From Thecaphora thlaspeos (Eukaryota; Basidiomycota; Ustilaginomycetes; Urocystidales; Glomosporiaceae): a DNA stretch of 64,000 nt. Positions 1 to 10,700 of this stretch are shown one piece after another. The notes under the pieces are model-generated. The model did no database searches. It was not told the DNA's origin and saw nothing but the letters and a program-made list of their open reading frames with translations. The stretch covers positions 248,001 to 312,000 of the forward strand of contig UWYS01000012.1 of assembly GCA_900291925.1 (NCBI GenBank), written 5' to 3'. The position numbers were made by a program, and so were the translations under genes. Numbering within the stretch: position 1 is the stretch's first letter; each line of letters opens with the position of its first letter.

Positions 1-918
1 GCCGATCTTTAGCTCGTGATCCAGTTCGCCGATACCGTCCAAGATGGCGGGCTCAAGGGCGGGATCGATGCTGGTGGCGGTGTCGCGCTTGGCCTCAGTC
101 GCTGAGATTGCTTCCGCTCTCCTCTGCGCGTTCTCGATGCGGCCGCAAAGCCGGCCGACGGGCAGCGCGTTGACCAGCGTGAAGAGGCCGCGGAAGTGGG
201 TGATGGACCGCTTGTAGAGCGTCGGCAGCTCCGGCACCTGATCAGGCGTCCCCGGTACGAACTGGAGCTTCCACCGCTCCAGCACGACCAGCTGCGTCGT
301 CCGCCTCGGCCGCTGTCGCTCTTCAGCAGACGCAGCGGTAGCGGAGGAGCCGACGCTGTCGTGACCGTCGATGGGCACCTGGTCCTCCCACGCGGGCGGC
401 GCGGCACTGCCGTTGGACGACAGAAAGTGCGGCGGCCGATGGGTACCCGACTTTTTCCAGAGCTGGACAATATGATGGTCTGGCACTCCGGAAAGGTCAA
501 GGACGATGTCGATAATCAACGGCGGGACAGCGATGGACGAGGCTGCGTCGGCAGCAGCGGAAGTTCTACTGTCGCGGTCGAGCTGGAGCATCGACGAGAT
601 CGACCTCCACAGTCGGAGCTCGTCCTTAAACAGGTCGAGCTCGGGAATCTGGAGGGCGAACCATTTGGTGAGCCTGGCCTTGAGCTGCGTTTGCTCGTGT
701 GCCTGCCGGTGTGAGCGCCTGTAGCTGGTCAGCCTCGACTGGACGATGACGTTGGCCGTGGTCGAGTAAAAGTGGTAGAGGACGCCATCGAGCTTAGCGA
801 GCTGCTGGCGGTGGCGCCGGTGGAGTGCGTCGGATGCGGAGACGCTGCTTTGCTGCTGCGTATGGGGCGGCGGGAGGGTGGGGCTGGCGTTGCTGTGGGA
901 AGAGGTTGCCGATTGCAT
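1..918 (-). CDS. ATG13: Autophagy-related protein 13 (Atg13), N-terminal part
   Basis: Atg13 is the regulatory subunit of the Atg1/ULK kinase complex that starts autophagosome formation at the phagophore assembly site. The frame is open from an ATG at 918-916 to the window edge, 306 codons without an intron; the C-terminal region lies outside. After a Ser/His/Gln-rich N-terminus come 'HFYSTTANVIVQSR' (about residues 50-63), 'VVLERWKLQF' and 'YKRSITHFRGLFTLVNALPV' (about 220-245). These match the order of the Atg13 HORMA-domain blocks: helix with K/T-ANVIVQSR, the LERW strand, and the LYRS...R.LP.wrL segment. The frame has no stop at the edge, so the gene continues leftwards. A TATATATA run at 1174-1181 lies about 255 bp upstream. 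HORMA assignment is from remembered family blocks; confidence is high because several agree in order. Confidence 0.88.
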   Translation of the reverse strand, partial: MQSATSSHSNASPTLPPPHTQQQSSVSASDALHRRHRQQLAKLDGVLYHFYSTTANVIVQSRLTSYRRSHRQAHEQTQLKARLTKWFALQIPELDLFKDELRLWRSISSMLQLDRDSRTSAAADAASSIAVPPLIIDIVLDLSGVPDHHIVQLWKKSGTHRPPHFLSSNGSAAPPAWEDQVPIDGHDSVGSSATAASAEERQRPRRTTQLVVLERWKLQFVPGTPDQVPELPTLYKRSITHFRGLFTLVNALPVGRLCGRIENAQRRAEAISATEAKRDTATSIDPALEPAILDGIGELDHELKIG

Positions 919-2556
919 TCAAGCGGATCCACGACCGACCGCCCTGAGCTCAGCTTGGTCGGGGCACGCTTTGCTTGGATAAGGAGCCGCAGAAGGACAG
1001 TGCTGCCGAGGTCGAGCGAGGAAGTGAGGGGGCGACTTGGTTGCGCAACGTGCAGTGGCGAGGGATGGTTCGAAAGAGTGGGAAAGGAGGCGGTGAGAGG
1101 CGCGAAACGGAGCGTGCTTATTCGATGGATGCGAAGCAAAGCAGGCTCAACGGGTGGATGGAAAGGGTCTGTCTATATATATGTTATAGGCTGAGTCGGG
1201 AGAGGTGAAGGCGGGAGGCGTCGTCGATCAATCTGGGCGAGGAGAAGTTGGAAGAGGAACAGGCGGACGCTGAAGATGCTGCTGGCAGATGAGGTAGCGG
1301 TCGTGTTTGGACGCAGGTGTGGTTGCCGGACCGATTTGGGGCTGCCTGCGTCGGGGTAAAGATGGGGAGAGGTAAAGACGGGCAAGAGGACGGACGGGGC
1401 CAGCCTTGACCAGAAGGGTGACCGAGGGCAGGACAGACTCGCAGGTGATGGGCGGGCGAGGCGCGGACGAGAGAATCAACGGGGGTCGGAAGCTCGCACA
1501 GTGATGGCGTCCTTGCGAGATGGCGTAGACGACAGGAGAGGTGAGGAGAGCGAGAGGAGGGATGCCAGCGTGACGGCTAGTGAAGGCGAGGCCAGAGGAA
1601 ATGGGGGGTCGAGGTCGAGGCCGATGGCGATGGCGATGCTGATGGATCGCTGGCTGGCGATGCTGGTGGTGTGAAGCGTAAAAGATTGGTGGCAGAGGAG
1701 ATGGCGGGATGTGCCGATGGCGGGGCGATAAGGAGCGACTACTCTGTGTGGCTTGCGCTGAGCTTATCAAGGAGGGGGGGGGGGGTGAGGGGTGAGCGAG
1801 GGCCGAGCACGACGCTCTGCTGGGCCAAGACAGCAGGCCAGACAGCAGGCCAGGTCGCGCCAAAATGTGGAGTCGCAGGGTCCACCGCCCACGCCGCCAC
1901 AGAGCCTGCTGTTGGCCTGCTGCTGGCCTGCTGCTGGCCTGGTGTCCCCTCGCCTTGCACCTCACCCTTGGCGTGTGCGCGCGGTATCTCGTCCCAGCCC
2001 GGCCTCTAATGCATCATCGTAGATAGACCTGACTCGACCGGGGGTTTTGACATGTATCATGCTGGCTGATGAGACGCGCGCACGATCCAAGGCATGGCTG
2101 CGAGAGGCGGGTCCTCTTCTGGAAAGCGTGGGCTTGTCGCCGCGAGCACCAACAGCACCGGGCGCAGCGACCGAAAAGCGGAGGCAGAGGGCTCAGCTGT
2201 CCTGGCCGCCGCCACGGATCCGAGCGCGGACGCGCGGCGCGGCGAGCCGGCATGTGTTGAAAGCCGGCAAAAGAGCGGGGAAAAAAACAGCTCAACGAGG
2301 AAGCCGCCCCTCTCGCCCCCGCTCGCTCGCCATCCACCGCCCGCCTTCTTCTTTGGCCAACCTGCGCTCCTTCTCCACCACTACCTACTCTGATGATCCC
2401 GGATCGCAGGCCGCCATCTGACATCTCTCTCTCTCTTTTGCTGCTCTCGCTAGCTCGGCCTCAACAGCACAGCACAGCGCTCGATCGCCACCATCGCAAG
2501 CTAGGTCCCCTCTGGCCCCGTCCTATCTCGCCACCGGGCGAACCTCTGCTTCGGCC
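919..2556. promoter_or_regulatory. Divergent intergenic region ATG13 / PEX16
   Basis: This 1.6-kb gap separates two divergent genes and should hold both promoters. It contains a TATA-like run at 1174-1181 (on the ATG13 side), an inverted repeat at 1819-1946 (listed separately), a G11 tract near 1775 and a CT-rich leader from about 2420 to the PEX16 start. The open frames here are GC-driven shadows without recognisable domains. I see no RNA gene. Confidence 0.5.
1819..1946. repeat. Imperfect inverted repeat of CAGCAGGCCAG units
   Basis: The left arm (about 1819-1853) has repeated 'cagcaggccag' units. The right arm (about 1910-1946) has the complementary 'ctggcctgctg' units, three in tandem, separated by about 55 bp. 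The arms could pair into a hairpin or reflect two tandem arrays in opposite orientation. No coding role is evident. Confidence 0.6.
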
Positions 2557-4242
2557 ATGTCGCTCTTCAAGCAGTACGACTCGTTCCTGCTCAACAATGC
2601 ATCCCAGATCACCGGCGTAGAGAGCACCCTGCGCTCCATCACCTACTTCCTCCCGGGACGCTTCAAGGACGCCGAATTGGCAGGAGAGGTCATCTACTCG
2701 GCCCTCAACCTCCTCGGCCTCTACCATGACTCCCTCCTCGTCCGCGCCCTCGCACAGCAGGACCCACGCAACCACCCGACCGCCACCACCCTGCGCGACA
2801 GGCCAACACTCAGCATCGCCCTCCCGCAGATCGTCGCGTCGTCCTCGTCCTCGCCCTCGTCACCATCGTCGTCGTCAGCCTTTACCCTTTCGGAACACGC
2901 CCGTTACACCCAGCACTTTGCGCACAGCTCGCGCACCTACAACTTCTTCGCCCGCGCCCTCGTCATTATCGGATACCTCGAGCTGCTAGCCGAGATGGTG
3001 GCCCGTCGTAAGCTCTCAAAGAAGCGCGCGTGGGACGTGGTCGCCAGCATCGAGGCCGTCAAGGCAGCGCTCCGCCTCAGCCTGATCCAAATGACGGGCA
3101 ACAGGATGGCAATCCAGCCGCCCATCTCAGAGCGCGAGGTTGACCCCGCCACGCTGGAGGAAGAGACGACGAAGCGGATCGCCGCGCTCGCAAAGAATCA
3201 CGACAAGTCGGCGGCGGCTGCAGCGAACGGAGAGAAGAGTGCCATGACGACTGGATCAACGCCTTCCTCGTCCGCGCCCAAGGGCTACTGGAGGGGCATA
3301 AGGACGGGCTACCTACGGCCCACGCTGGCCTCGCTGCAACCAGGCGGCCTCGAGGCCGAGGCCGGGGCTGAGGCGGATGAGGCTAGACGCAAGGAGGAAC
3401 GGGAAAAGGAGCTACAGGGCAAGGCACCGCCGCCCCACCTCCGTGCTTACGGTGCCGCTGGCGCCGCTGGGCAGCATTCTGGCTCTGATTCGGACGACAC
3501 GCTGGTGGCCAACGGCGGCCTCAACAGCATGTCGTCGTCGAGGGTGCTGGGCGACGCGGGTGCCTCAGCGGGTAGCAGCGACGGCCTCCCCTCGAAGCAC
3601 AGCGGCAGTGTGACGGCTTCGTCGCCGGCGCCGCTGAAACCGTGGACGGAGAAGCAGATCAACGACTACCTTCTCTCGCGCGTCGTCAACGTCAACGACG
3701 TCCGGCGGTCCGAGGACCTGGTGCGGCCGTTCCGGAACCGCCTCGGCAAGGCGGCCGAGACGCTGTGGGTCCTCCGCCCGCTGCTCTACGTCCTCGCCAT
3801 TCGACGGTGGGGTCGCAAGCACACGGCGCCCTTCCTCCTCTCCTTCTGCCTCGAGTACCTCGCCAAGGTGCTGCGCAACCGCTCGCTCTCGTCGTCGTCC
3901 TCGTCGTCGGCATTCTCACCGTTTGGCGGCAACCCGCTGGTAGCGGCGCTGATGGGCGGCAACCCGATGCTCGGCCTCCTCTCGGCCGTCATGGGCGGGA
4001 GCAGCGCGGCAGAAAAGGAAAAGAGGCCCATCTCGAGCGTCGAAGAGGCCGAGTGGGCCAAGCGCGATCGGAGCTTCTGGTGGTACCTTCTGCGCGGCCC
4101 CGTCTGGTACGGTTGGACGAGGCCCAAGCTCTCAAACCTCGTCGCCAAGACGGAGAACAGGGCACTCATCGGTATGGTTGGCGGAATCGTCGGCGACTAC
4201 CTCCCGTTGGTGGACGAGTACTACTTTTACTCGGCGACGTGA
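2557..4242 (+). CDS. PEX16: Peroxisomal membrane biogenesis protein Pex16
   Basis: Pex16 is a membrane protein that acts early in peroxisome biogenesis, helping to recruit Pex3 and peroxisomal membrane proteins. The 561-aa frame is intronless and starts with the conserved block 'YDSFLLNNASQITGVES' and 'FLPGRFKDAELAGE' (residues 7-50). The C-terminus 'GDYLPLVDEYYFYSAT' is also typical. Between residues about 215 and 350 lies a low-complexity insert (Ala/Glu/Ser-rich), and residues about 85-105 are a Ser run; these make it much longer than animal Pex16 (about 340 aa). The conserved C-terminal half resumes at 'PWTEKQINDYLLSRVVNVND' and includes 'ETLWVLRPLLYVLAIRRWG'. The ATG at 2557 follows a CT-rich leader and begins the conserved region within seven residues, so no upstream exon is needed. 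Confidence 0.92.
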   Translation: MSLFKQYDSFLLNNASQITGVESTLRSITYFLPGRFKDAELAGEVIYSALNLLGLYHDSLLVRALAQQDPRNHPTATTLRDRPTLSIALPQIVASSSSSPSSPSSSSAFTLSEHARYTQHFAHSSRTYNFFARALVIIGYLELLAEMVARRKLSKKRAWDVVASIEAVKAALRLSLIQMTGNRMAIQPPISEREVDPATLEEETTKRIAALAKNHDKSAAAAANGEKSAMTTGSTPSSSAPKGYWRGIRTGYLRPTLASLQPGGLEAEAGAEADEARRKEEREKELQGKAPPPHLRAYGAAGAAGQHSGSDSDDTLVANGGLNSMSSSRVLGDAGASAGSSDGLPSKHSGSVTASSPAPLKPWTEKQINDYLLSRVVNVNDVRRSEDLVRPFRNRLGKAAETLWVLRPLLYVLAIRRWGRKHTAPFLLSFCLEYLAKVLRNRSLSSSSSSSAFSPFGGNPLVAALMGGNPMLGLLSAVMGGSSAAEKEKRPISSVEEAEWAKRDRSFWWYLLRGPVWYGWTRPKLSNLVAKTENRALIGMVGGIVGDYLPLVDEYYFYSAT

Positions 4243-6650
4243 GACAACGCAAGGAGATGGTGTGATGGCTTGTATGATAGATTGGAGAGCGAAGAACGAA
4301 AGGGGACAAGGGGACCTTGTTACACCTGCCAAACTTGCCAAACTTGCTCGCTCTCGAGCGACAGATATTGAAGCCCTTTCTTGTGTCTCGGAGAGGGTAG
4401 GTGAGAATATGAGATTGTGGCGCTTGCAAGCGAGAAGCGGCGCTTTGTGATCCCTTTTCTTTCGTATCTGACCTGCATGTGAACAGTACCCACAACGTTG
4501 AAAGGGGACGAAGGTCAATACGTTCTCGACCGTCCCACCACTTCCGTTCATCAGTAGTCAGTACAACAGAAGCGACGAAATAATTAAAGCCGATGTTCCC
4601 ATCCTTTTTGGTGACGGTGAAACAACCCGTGTGGAAAATGATGAAAGGGCAGCCGCTTCGAGTCATCTTTGCAAGGTGGTACAATAGTAGTTTATAAGAG
4701 GAGGAAGGCGGAAGAACATCAACTTTGTTAACGTACTCGTCCGGTCAATCGTCCATCCCGTCATGTAACTATGTTACATAGATGGTGGTTTGGCTTCGAC
4801 GTTCGACCCCTATCTCGTCGTCGGGAGACTAGGTTGCGCCCGCTAACACTGAACTCAACACGGAGGCAAAACGATGTTTCTTACTCTGTATACTCGATCC
4901 ATCCATTGTTCCAGGATCGCATGGAAAAGACAGATGGTCCAGATCAAGTCCGAAAGAGTGGTTGGAGCCCGGCGCGTGGCGTTTTCCCATCGGCGACAAA
5001 GGGAGAAGGAAAGCGAGGCGCGGATTCTCTCGGCTCATGTGTGTGTGTATACTGTACAGTAGCTTGACGTTTGTACGCACGCCGATCATTCATGGGGAAG
5101 GAGCGGTATACATGCACCTACATCTTAACACGTCCTGAGTCTACGCAGAACTTCGAGACGGCACTGGTACCTAATAATGCCTCTATATATAGCGCCTGGC
5201 GAGGTATGAACGTATGTACATCCGTCCCTGGAGGCGAACCGTAGCGAGGCACAGGAAAGACAAGGCGATGAGAGGCGCCTGTCCGGGTATGCCATCGCCC
5301 TCCTTCAAATGGCGCAAGCGGGGCGGAGAGAAAGGGGCGAGATGGAGGTAGATGGAGTGAAGGGAAAGAAGGAGAGCTAGACTATACTAAATGCCGTCCG
5401 AAACCCCTTGCTCCTGGCTCCCGCCCCGGTTCTCCGTCCACCTCGCGCCGCCACCAAAAGTCTAGCCGATCCAACCCCCTTGGCCCAAGAATCCATCGCC
5501 GAAGTAAACACCATCCCAGGATCGTCTTGAAGCGGGACAACGGGAGGCGAGGCGACGGTAGGAGGATGATGATGCCCAGTCCCATTCTGGCGAAGGGCCG
5601 TGATGGCGTGGCTGGCAGCTACTGTACCTTCCGCAAAATGCCAGGGAAGATAGGCGGTCAAGGTTCAGAGTGGGGCGACACGCAGCTGGGCGCCCTCCGG
5701 CCCGGCTTTTTGTGCGGCGGTGAACGACAGCGAAGGCCAGGTGGCAGGGGGAAAAAAGAGCAGCGGCCAAGGTACCCGACAGACGCCAGCCTAGCATCGC
5801 AGGCGGCCGGTCAGAAGTGCGTAGGCCTGACGTCGATCCCGCCGTCCCACGTCGCGCTTCACCCGCCTGACGACGACTCGAGCGCGGGCGGGTCGCGCCG
5901 GCGACGCGTCTCTCTCGGGCGGCCTTGGGCCCAGCAGACGCGTTCGACGACGCGTCCCTTGGCTGGCCCGTTGGTCGGTGTTGTTTTGGCACACCGCATC
6001 CCTGGTCCCAGCTACTGGCCGGCCGCACCGCGCAACTTTGTACCCGCGCGCGCTCGACCAAAGCACGACGAGACTGCGGAGACAGGAAGGGGACCGAGAG
6101 CGTCTATCGCTACCCTATGCCTGTTGGTCGGCAAGGTCGCCACAAGATCGTTCAGCGCGCTGCCGGCCCTGAGAGGGAGGTCCAGGTCGAGCAGCATCGA
6201 GGCAGTCCGGCCTCTGGCAGGCAGCCTGGCCGCCCGGCAGGCAGGCAGGCATCTCTTGCTTGGTTGCATCGTCGGCGAGCGTCCGACAGAGGGGCCCGAC
6301 ATGCTGCTGCGCTCTCGTCGGTCGGCGAGGTGGGCGAGGTGGGGGTGATGTTGGAAAGCGCCGCTCGGGTTGGATCTCTATTTTTTGTCCCTATCCCTGT
6401 CCGCGTCGCTGGCCGCTTCGAGAAGGGCCGCCGCCAGGGCTGCCCCGCCTGGGCCCTTTGCTTCGCGGCGAGCTTGGGTTACAGCGTCAGGCTGCCGTCG
6501 AGCTAAGCCGGAAGTGACGCGCGTCCAACTTCCCCCGGCCCTTCCCCTTTCGCTGACTGCCTGCCTGCCTTCGCGCCCGCCCCCTTTTTTTTTGTGTCCT
6601 AAGGGGGAAAGAGAGAAAGCAGGCAAGGGGAAAGAGGGCGGTCACTGAGC
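4243..6650. other. Intergenic region, no gene supported
   Basis: The 2.4 kb between PEX16 and the WEE1 leader contain only overlapping shadow frames on both strands. The GC content is lower at 4250-5250, as expected of a 3' UTR or spacer, and rises again from 5400. A minus-strand frame ending at 5377 reads like protein but has no ATG or clear upstream exon (see rejected items). No tRNA, repeat array or mobile element was recognised. Confidence 0.5.
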
Positions 6651-7776
6651 CAATCCACACCATGCCTCATCCCCGGGACCCTTTCAGCGCCACTTTCCAC
6701 CACAACCACCATCACCACCACCACCATCGCCGCCATCCGCCCGGTCGTTTTCTCTCTGTCATCCCTTTTTCTACGCTCATTCCTTCGACATCACATCATT
6801 AGCATTACCGTACCGCGCGGCCGTCTCGTTCCTACCCTTAGTCACCACACACGCCCACCCGCTTTATCGCCTTCAGAGACAGAGGCGCGTTCCAACGTCG
6901 CCCCTCCACCCACTCATCGACGTCCTCCTCGGCACGCTAGCATCCGCACAGCATCCAGAGCCAGACTACCTTGCACACAGACAGGTGATCACGCAAGCCT
7001 CAGTCCGCAGTTCGCAGCACACCACGCCGATCGCCTACGTCGTCTCGTTTCCCTCGCCGCGTTCCATCCAGCCCAGTACATCTCAACATACCGCAGCCTT
7101 TTGCTCGCAGTCATCGCTGCACCAGCGCGCCACCTCCTATCTCTCACAGCAGTAGCTCGCGTCGCCTTCCTCTCTCGGGTCTCTGCAGCCTCGGCCCACC
7201 CTCGAGGCGTGATTGCAGCTAACGGACGCCTCCGTCGACCTCGCCGACGCCGCAGTCGATGCGACGAAACTAGCGCCTCGCCGCAGCACTAGTGCGTCCG
7301 TCTAAAGTTGTTCAGACCGCTACGCCTCTGTACGAGTCTGACCGTCGCCCACTCGCCGCCCTCTTCTTCGGGGGCTGCTTCCCTGGCGTCCTCTCACAGT
7401 TCTACTCTACTCTAGCCTGCCCGTCACCCTACATATACCCAGGCCAGGCAGCCTCATACGGGCTCCACCTCCATATCAACTTCGCTTCCCCTCACCGCTG
7501 ATACCGACTGGCGCAATTTGTGAGTAGAAGCTCCTCGAACAGACATAACGGAAAGGAGCACAACCTTCTGATCCCTGTTCTTCTCGCCATGCATTACAGC
7601 CTGCCGATCCGCCCATCTTCCTCGGGCACCTTCCAGACAGCAAATACCGCCAGACACCGCAAACTGGCTCTTCTCGCTGTGAGCCATTTCAAGCCGAGCC
7701 TGCTCGTGGATCAATCCTTCCAGCAAGCGCAGAAAGGGTTCACGATCGTTCAGCGTGCCGACGAGGTGAACAGACG
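6651..7776 (+). promoter_or_regulatory. WEE1-like gene 5' leader with candidate 5'-UTR intron
   Basis: The region is CT/CA-rich like a long fungal leader. A good donor (GTGAGT) stands at 7520 and acceptor-like CAGs occur just before the start, the last at 7771-7773, four bases before the ATG. Splicing 7520-7773 would remove an upstream ATG at 7589 whose frame overlaps the kinase start and runs to 7966 out of frame. If the intron is kept, that overlapping uORF should reduce kinase translation. A short ORF (46 codons, His-rich) also starts at 6661. The transcript start is not known; this is inference from sequence signals. Confidence 0.4.
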
Positions 7777-10700
7777 ATGTCCTTCTCGCTTTCGCCGGCG
7801 CCCGTCTGCCATACGACCACCGCATCCACCCCCGGCAACTCGCCGCGCCGGCTCCAACGGCTCGGCAGCTGCACGCCATCGTCATCGTCGACGTCTAGCG
7901 TCGTCCCCTTTCCCTGCTCGATGGTGGCCGATGGCCTGCACAAAAGCCAGAGCCCGCGGCTTATAGGCCTCTACCGCTCTCCCTCGTCGCAGATCGATTC
8001 GTGTACCCCCGGCCCTTCGACCTTCAAGGTGATGGCCTCGCCCTCGGCATCGCCGGCCAAAGAGGCGCGCGCCCGGAAGCAGGCGCGCGAGGCGGCGTCG
8101 GCAGCGAAACTGGTTCGAGGCGGGTCTAGTCGTCTGGGCAAGGAGTCGACCCACGCAGCCTGGACGCGAAGCCGCGGATCGAGCAACCAGCACCGTCACG
8201 ACAGCAGCGGCAGCGACGACATCGACGACGACATGCAGGAACCGCCACGCGACCGTTTCGACCTCTCGCCCGCCGCCCCTGCCGAGGCCGAGGACGCGCA
8301 ACGGCAGGCCAGGATCGATGCTGCCTCGCGGGACGCTGTTCAGGCGCATCGACGACTCTCGCAGCTCTCCAACGGTGGCAGCGGCGGCAGTAGCATCGTC
8401 GGCCCCCGCAGCCATAACAACAAGCACAACACGCCTGGGCCGTCGAGCAACGCGTACGGTCTCGAGCGTCACTTTGCTACCTACATCAGCATGACGCCGC
8501 CGGCCAGCTTCGGCTCGCGCACCTCGAACGAGACGCCGTTTGCCTGTACCGGCCAGCAGCCGGCGCTGGCGCCAGCGACGGAGCTGCGGCCTCCGACGGC
8601 CGGCATCCCGCGCTCCCAGGCCTTTGGACGTCTGGCGCCACTCTCGAAGCTCGCCGCTTCGACCCAGGGCTTCGCCGGCGACCGTGGAATGCAGGGGCTG
8701 GGCATCTCGTCCGCCGGAGAGCTCGAAGAGTGGGAGCCCAACGACATTGTGTCGGAGGAAGAGGAGGAGCAGGATGAGCCGGAGGACGATGGCGAGGACG
8801 AGGACGTTGCCGCGGTGGTCGCGCAAAGGCTTGGACCCTCTGTCGTACCGGCGAGCGCGGCACGCGCCCGCTCGAGGACGGAGCTCGACAATCTTGTGGG
8901 ATCTTCGGCTGCTTCGAGGCGCGGCAAGGTGACGGCATTCCTGCGGCACAAGGAGACGGCGGCGGACGAGGACGGAGTCGGAATGGATGTCGACTCGGAA
9001 AACGAGGGCGACGGCCATCCGCCCCCGTCACCTTCGCCGCTGGGAGATGCGACGTTCGGCGCACAGATCGCGTCCGGGACGTCAATGGACGAGGAGGGAC
9101 CCCTGCTCCAGCCGGGCCTGCTCCGCCCTCCGGCAATACACCCCGCCAAGCAGCAACGGGACAGTGCGGACGACAAGCCAAGGAGGATCTCGGCGACCGC
9201 TAACGGCCAGGCGCCCGAGCAAGTTGTCTCGATGACGCCCGACCGCTACCGCGCCGCCGGACCGGGCCGTGCGGGCCAACGCAACCGGGCGCTCTCCTCT
9301 GCCGCCGTTCCGCGGGCCGTTCCAGAGTCTTTAACGCCGCGCAGCACCAGCTCGTCTGCTCTCGCTGCTGGTGAGGACAAGCTCGCCGGCGCCGCTACCC
9401 TCTTCAGCTTCGCTAGTCAACCGCGGCCGTCGGCCCGCTCAGCGCAGGCCGAGTCCCGGACGCCCGAGTCGTCGCGCGATGCCAAGCGGCGCTCAACCGG
9501 CGTGCCGCTGGCGCCGATGAGCGCCGGCAAGCTCTTTCAGAGCGAGATCGCCGCGAGCCGGAGCTTCGACGAGCTGCCGGACCTACTATCGACGCCGTCG
9601 TCTTCGTCGCGGCCGGCGCGGCTCTCGACGCCCGGTTCATCGAGCTTTGCCGATGGCCGCAAGTCGGGCTACTACGACACAAGCATCGACTCGCCCAGTC
9701 GACTCTTTGACGTCGGCACGCTTGGCGCAGACGACAGCGGCGTCGCATTCGGCGACGAGGATCGCCAGGCGACGCCGCTCAAGCGCAGTAGCGGCCTGTT
9801 GGCCAACAGCCTCGGTCTTCGCAAGGCTGCCGGCGGCACTCCCGGCCGCTTTACCCACTCGCGCAAGTCGCTCTCCGCCGATAGCCTGACGTCGCCGCAC
9901 AAGGCCAGTTTCCACGGCAAGACTCCCGGCTCTCGCCCACTCGCGGCGGCGGCCGCCGTCTCGACCTTCCACGCCTTCGGCCCCAAGGAGCGATCAGCGC
10001 TTGTCAACGAGACGTATTGGTCGGACGCCAGCTCGTCAGCCAGTACGCCCGACGACCGCGGCGCCATTGGCATCAGCGTGCGCGCCCGTAAGCCCTTCAC
10101 CAGCCCGGCGCGTGGCCGGGTATCGGGCACGTCGGCGCCCGACCACATCGAGGGCTCGATCTCGTCGACTTACATGACGCCACAAAACTTCAAAAGCGTC
10201 AAGCCGCTCCAGGCCGCATTCATGTCGACGGGCCTGGTCAGCAAGCGCAACCGGCCGCGCGAAAACTCCGAGGGCTCCAACGGCAATGGCGGCGGCGGCG
10301 GTTCCGACAACCTTCCCGCCCCGCCTCGTCCCAACTTTGGCAGCGCGCTCGGCCTTCGCGAGGTGGTCGCCGCCGCCAACGCCGCTGCCGCCGCCAACGC
10401 GGACCGGCTCAACCACGCCATGCCCGACACGCCCGTCAAAAAAGGGGCTGCCGGCGTGATCCCGTTCCCTGTGGTCGGCGGCAGCTCGTCGCTCCGGCCG
10501 CCGCCGGCGTCGCAGGCGATGATGCGGAGGGCGCCGTCGCCGCTTGGCATGCACTCGCCCGCGGCCGACTCGATCTCGAGCGGCTGCAGCGCCGACTCGC
10601 CCCTGATGCCCGACGCCTGCGACAGCCCCACTTTCAACCTGATGGCGCTGAGCCCGCCAAACGCCGAAGGCGACGCCGCCACCGCCGCCACCGCCGCTCG

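Noticed and set aside
729..1139. Minus-strand 136-codon frame near the ATG13 start
   Set aside because: It overlaps the conserved Atg13 frame in another phase and has no homology; it is a shadow.
1228..1965. Minus-strand 245-codon frame
   Set aside because: Composition is Pro/Ser/Arg/His-rich as expected for an off-frame in GC-rich spacer; no domain and overlap with the inverted repeat.
5377..5661. Minus-strand frame of 94 codons reading like a protein C-terminus
   Set aside because: It has no ATG (begins at TTG), a stop lies just upstream, no plausible upstream exon was found, and no family is recognised.
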